A stretch of DNA of 64,000 nucleotides from Mimachlamys varia (taxonomy: Eukaryota > Mollusca > Bivalvia > Pectinida > Pectinidae). Positions 59,755-64,000 of the stretch are shown here, in pieces; the stretch's first letter is position 1; every line of letters begins with the position of its first letter. Under the pieces are notes generated by a model, which was not told the origin of the DNA, ran no database searches, and was given only the letters and a program-made list of their open reading frames with translations. A program made the position numbers and the translations under genes. The stretch is taken from NCBI GenBank assembly GCA_947623455.1, contig OX392538.1:25853001-25917000 (forward strand), read 5' to 3'.

Positions 59755-60526
59755 TGCTGAAATAAAGAGCTTCAAGTTTGTGCAAATGGATGAACTTTGA
59801 CCCCTCTCCAAGGTTGCAGGGATCAGATGTGTTAGAATCTTTAAGCATGTTCTGATGAATAACAAAAAAGTCCATGGTGTCAGCTTTTTTGAGGCAATTT
59901 AACACAGAGGATTATTACATACCACAGAAATTACAGCAGACATTGGACAAGTTAATATACAGGTAGCATATTTTCCAGCCATTGTATAAACTAGTTTCTT
60001 TCTTACCTGTTCACTAGTGTTCAGTGTATAGATTGATAAATGAATTTAGCCAACAGACAATATTTAAAGGATGACCTACTTTTCTCTCGTATAGACACCT
60101 ACTTTTTTTGTTCAATATCTAGACAGTTATGATTGGCTGGTGGTTTTACCAGACTGATTTGATTGGCTGATTGGCCAGGAAGTTATGTCAGACCTGTCTA
60201 TCTCAGATTACTCGGTAGTCTTTACTCGTGGGCATATAACCACTCCCTTTGATATTGCTCTTCTGCTGAAAATGAATTTTAATCTGCTTCCTTGACGGCC
60301 TTTGATCATGTGTTTTGGAAGATCAGTTTAAACTAAAGTGTCTCCTTCATTCACAAGGATTTGCATGTTCTAAAATGTTGTGTATTTAATATTTCTCTTG
60401 ACATAAAGTAGCTGTGCGATATATAAGTGATGTGGCACCTGTCTTTTGCCATCTGACTTCAGTGTTTCGCATTGAATTTTCTGTACATGCATACAGACCC
60501 TGGACCGTTTTTCTTTACCAAAAGTG

Positions 60527-60674
60527 CGTTGCGTTTCCGTTGCGTTTCCGTTGCGTTCGCGTTGCGTTTCCGTTGTGTTTTCGTTCCGTTTCCGTTGCGT
60601 TTCCGTTGCGTTTTCGTTGCATTTCCGTTGCGTTTCCGTTCCGTTTTCGTTGCGTTTCCGTTCACCGTTTTTTG
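60527..60674. repeat. 11-bp repeat, right arm
   Basis: Exact mirror of 54665-54812 (TTGCGTTTCCG motif). Confidence 0.85.
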
Positions 60675-60901
60675 TGCGTCAGACATGTGATAATCGTTTA
60701 TGTCAGAATACGATATACATATGCAATCACGTACCTTACCCCGGTGTAATGAATTGAGATATAAGAATCAATCGATATAAAAGGGTATTAACAGGTGATA
60801 TTTTCTAAATATTTACTTGTCATAATCATACTGATATCGTTCTGTTCATCGGAATATCGCAATCAAATTAAGCTAAATCATAATCACCGTATGCGTGACT
60901 A

Positions 60902-62008
60902 ATGGTTTCTTACGTAATGCCACTGTTAAACCACTTCGTTTGAATTGAAGATATGTTTGAATCGTGCTGCCGAGTTCATTTATACAGTATGTCTGAATTT
61001 GTGTGTTCGTGTACTTTCTCGTTAATTTTTATTGTAGTATCGCGGGTTTTGTTTACGTCCAGATCGCTCGCCATTATGTGTATCGCGTGGGTGCTTCCTG
61101 CGAGGTTCGAGTGACAAAGGGGCTGGACAGATATTGATGTTTAATCTAATTATTTGTGTAATTTTGTGGTGATAGCATTCGATGTTTCAATGCCATAGAC
61201 ACTAGGACCAAGTAATCCCATGCAGAGTGTATGTAACATTGGTGTACCATTTAATTAGAATAATTATTTATTCAAGTGTCACATATTAATTCACAAATGA
61301 TATCACATACTGTTATAATACAATAAAATTAATTAATATTTTGCCAGGGTTGGACCAGGGACGTATATACGTCCCTGGTTTGACCTATGAGGCACTGTTA
61401 TACTTTAAGATACATCATTCATAATGTTCATCAGAAAAAATGATTTATAAAATACTTTCATATTTTTTTTTTAAATACATAATTCATAATAATTTCAAAC
61501 CAGATCATCGATCTATGAAATACTACATGCATTTTATGATACAATTAAAATACATAATTCATACGCTTCATAAGATCCCTTTCACAAATTAATTTCGTTC
61601 AGATAGTTCCTAAAAAATCTTAACATGAATCGTTGCATACCATATTATTTGAGTCATAGCATGTTGACGATAACAAATATTGAATAAGTTCCTTTAGTCA
61701 TTTGTCTATCTGGAGATCGCTATTTTTAGTTATATTGATAGATTTTTCATCAATATCCATCGTAAAACCATAATTAAAAGTTGCATTTTTTTTTCAAACT
61801 ATCAAGTATCTTGTATCGGGGTACAGCTTACATTCGATAATAAAAAGTTTTTCATTACGATTTGAACATGTTATAGGTATATGCGATCTGAGGTACCTGT
61901 CGGTCTCAATTGCGAAGGGGAGGCCACAGGGACCTGGGAATTTGTTACAGCTAGTTTTGGACCAAAACTAATGTGCTTAAAGTAATATTACACTGGGGAA
62001 TAAAAGAT
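60902..62008. other. AT-rich non-coding sequence with a 26-bp palindrome
   Basis: ACCAGGGACGTAT followed by its exact reverse complement lies at 61354-61379. CCAGGGACGTAC recurs near 63309. No gene recognised. Confidence 0.55.
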
Positions 62009-62053
62009 AATGCCCCTCAATGGTCAATAGCTTGTATGACCATTGAGGGCATT
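62009..62053. repeat. Short hairpin
   Basis: AATGCCCCTCAATGGTCA and TGACCATTGAGGGCATT pair around a loop of about 10 bases (one base bulged). There is no T-run typical of a terminator. Possibly a small fold-back element. Confidence 0.6.
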
Positions 62054-62130
62054 TTTGAATGCGTCTTTGAATTCTATGGATATTCTGGAGCATATATACG
62101 TCTATATGTCCGAAGTATATTTCCTTTTCA

Positions 62131-62493
62131 TATCAATGGGGGCTGACAAATCATCCGAGTAAGAGACTGAATGTAAAGCTGACTCCATCTGTCATCTCAA
62201 ATTGGCATATTTTGGAAGCTCCCAGGGAGGGAAAAGTACACATCATTGTTCGTTTCATACGACGTTTCGACAAACAGATTACCTACGAAGCAAAAAAATA
62301 ATTGCGAAGCTGTGTTATCTTTATCATTGAAGCCCTGACCAAACCACGTTACACCAGGATAAATAGACTCATCAAACTTAAACACGAGAAAGTGTACTCT
62401 TTTTGGACGCATGATGGCACCATTTTTGCCAGAAATACCGTCGGTGACCGCAGGCTCATCACCTCAGATTCTGATATCGCTGCACTCCAGTGA
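62131..62493 (+). pseudogene. LINE ORF1-like C-terminal fragment
   Basis: A single frame with one internal stop (TAA at 62299-62301) runs to a terminal TGA. It contains EGKVHIIVRFIRRFDKQITY, and after the stop EALTKPRYTRINRLIKL, VYSFWTHDGTIFARNT and ITSDSDIAAL. 'IIVRF' followed by 'LT..R' and 'WT.dG.IfaR' is the pattern of the C-terminal part of L1-like ORF1 proteins and the related FP-type C-terminal domain. No endonuclease or reverse transcriptase follows, so it is a decayed, truncated copy. Family recognition is from memory of motifs. Confidence 0.55.
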
Positions 62494-62639
62494 GAGACGA
62501 TTGATCATGTCCTTGTCTCTATGCAAAATATCTTTTCAGTGATTTTTTTTTAGATTATTTAGATTTTTGGTTTATCTTAATTTGAGTTTTGTAGTCTAAC
62601 CTATGATGATAATATATTTACCGGTATACCTCACTGTTG

Positions 62640-63310
62640 AATCCTTCTAAGGAGCTTGAAATCATGCAGTACCATGACAACTGTAACATATACAAAGAAA
62701 CCTGAACACTGTATAACTTGTACCCTGTAAGAGGTAACCCGTAGCGTAATAAAGTGTAACTGGTTTAACTTTTACTCGGCAACATCTTTCCAGAAATATT
62801 TACACAGAAACTTGTATCATGTATCTAGTACTCTGTACCCAGAACAAGAAACCCGTACTCTTTAGCTATAAGCCTGTACAAAGAAACACATACATGTACC
62901 CTACCTAGTGATGCTGGCCCGAGAAACCTGTATCCAGGATCAGTACCTTGTATCCAGACACATATATGAAGTCTGTAACCAAAACCCGGTAACATGTACG
63001 CGGTAACCTGTATCCTGTATTCTGCTACTAGTAACTCGTACACAGAATCAATGTACCCAGTAACCTGTATCATTTAAATTGTATCTCGCTGCCAACATAA
63101 TTGAATCCAGAAACATGTACACGGTAACCTGTACCTGATACTAGTAACTCGTATGCAGAATTAAGAATTCTGTAACATTTACCAAGTTACACTGTACCCA
63201 GTAACATGAATCCTTAAATTGTATCCTGCTACCCGCAACGTGTAGCCAGAAACATGTTAAAAAATACAGTAATAGATACAAAGGAATATACACCCAGAAA
63301 CTTGTATCGT
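62640..63310. repeat. Highly degenerate short repeat (AACCTGTAtcc)
   Basis: About 35-40 loosely spaced motifs such as AAACTTGTATC, AACCTGTATCC, AACATGTAC and AACTCGTACAC recur every 11-25 bp. It looks like an old, decayed minisatellite. Confidence 0.6.
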
Positions 63311-64000
63311 GCACCAGGGACGTACATGTAAATGTGAGATTGGAATTCTGAATACATTCATGATAAGTTTTCTTTTCTAGTCTGATACTGATTTTATCTT
63401 ATTTTTTTTTTCAAGAAAGTAACTATGACCTCATTGTACCGGGTCTCATTCCGTCTAATGCGTGATTTAAAGTATTTCGCTGATTCCGTTTTGACCATTA
63501 TGAGATCATTAAAATCGTGATATTAATCTTGATAATTACTCGCGTTGAACAATGGATAAGAGTTCTTCCAACATACCCTATATACACCACCAGTGATTTT
63601 GCATAGGTGGCCGAAAATATAACAAAAAATAGAAAAGATACGCTCCATCTATTTGGTATTTCTATCTGTTTTCGTTGGAGCTGGCAGTACCTGAAAGCGT
63701 CTCGCAAAAGCACGGTGTGTGCGTCATAATTCTAAATTTCCAAATTATAAATGTGTATATTGACTGTGGAATTATATTTGTGACGCTACATATGAAAGAC
63801 GACACATTATTGTACATGACGCCACGCTGTTGTCGCAGTGGTGAAAAATGAACCCTTCCACTGCAAAAGAGAATCTTTGAAAATGTATTTTCAGTGCAGT
63901 ACAATGTATGTATGTTGCTCATGTTTATGATAAATAGAATTGGATTACTATGAAACTCGTTTGATGAATTACATAACACGAACACTCGTGTTAGATGCTC
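63311..64000. other. Non-coding sequence at window end
   Basis: No exon or repeat recognised. A 107-codon minus-strand open stretch (63662-63985) has no recognisable domain. Confidence 0.5.

Larger units (their letters stand above)
54438..60901. repeat. 6,464-bp perfect-symmetry palindrome with no spacer
   Basis: The arms are 54438-57669 and 57670-60901 (3,232 bp each). The axis lies between 57669 and 57670 in CTGCAG. Position x pairs with 115339 minus x. Eleven pairs of open-frame coordinates spread from 54582 to 60757 obey this sum exactly, and the paired peptides are identical, so there is no indel over about 3.1 kb per arm. Segments I compared directly at the outer ends, the middle and the axis were identical. 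The outer left junction is GTGACTATAGTCAC, and symmetry fails at 54437/60902. No convincing gene lies in the arms. Confidence 0.93.

Noticed and set aside
54582..60757. Duplicated open frames of 60-123 codons, some seen on both strands
   Set aside because: They sit in tandem arrays or unique DNA of the palindrome arms. Their duplication reflects the palindrome and not selection; no domains recognised.

Overview
This is a window of AT-rich, repeat-dominated eukaryotic nuclear DNA. It has no operons, no dense open reading frames and no prokaryotic signals. It does contain spliceosomal intron/exon borders, tRNA-derived SINEs, many TA-flanked MITEs and large minisatellites. The repeat families look like those I associate with bivalve molluscs: TTAGCTCACC-type elements carrying CGTCCGTC runs, and SINEs with a GTAAAGCGCTTT tail. 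A bivalve is therefore my best guess; this is inference, not proof.

Layout. 1-7.17 kb: AT-rich intergenic or intronic sequence with short tandem repeats. 7.17-14.50 kb: one 7.3-kb minisatellite of a 23-bp unit whose forward strand is almost free of stop codons in all three frames. 14.5-20.6 kb: sparse MITEs. 20.6-32.1 kb: a dense transposon zone. It holds two rolling-circle-like (HINE/pearl-like) elements, a 40-bp minisatellite, a 2.5-kb fold-back element, and a hAT-like element with a broken transposase N-terminus. 32-38.6 kb: AT-rich DNA with small MITEs. 38.6-41.9 kb: a 3.3-kb element with roughly 195-bp terminal inverted repeats. 42-49 kb: the only recognisable host gene, one exon of a UPF0415/DUF1308 (human C7orf25) homologue on the + strand, with SINEs and MITEs in its presumed introns. 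49.9-52.1 kb: a third HINE-like element nested in a MITE. 53.2-60.9 kb: a 56-bp minisatellite followed by a 6,464-bp uninterrupted palindrome whose axis lies inside a monomer of that same minisatellite. 60.9-64 kb: AT-rich DNA with a LINE ORF1-like pseudogene.

The main observations are these. (1) The 6.46-kb palindrome has zero spacer and every paired position I checked is colinear, so it is either a very recent inverted duplication or an assembly artefact. (2) Three elements that are mostly unlike in sequence share one plan: TTAG, a 5' hairpin, a CCGT run, tandem units of about 145-157 bp, an inverted copy of the 5' end, a 3' stem-loop, and a terminal TCTTGT(T). One of them carries an EEP-endonuclease fragment. 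(3) The 2.6-kb inverted structure at 26.4-29.0 kb has the interleaved order A-B-A'-B'. (4) The 23-bp satellite reads as the same 23-residue peptide repeat in every forward frame. Most long open reading frames here are by-products of tandem repeats and are not called as genes.
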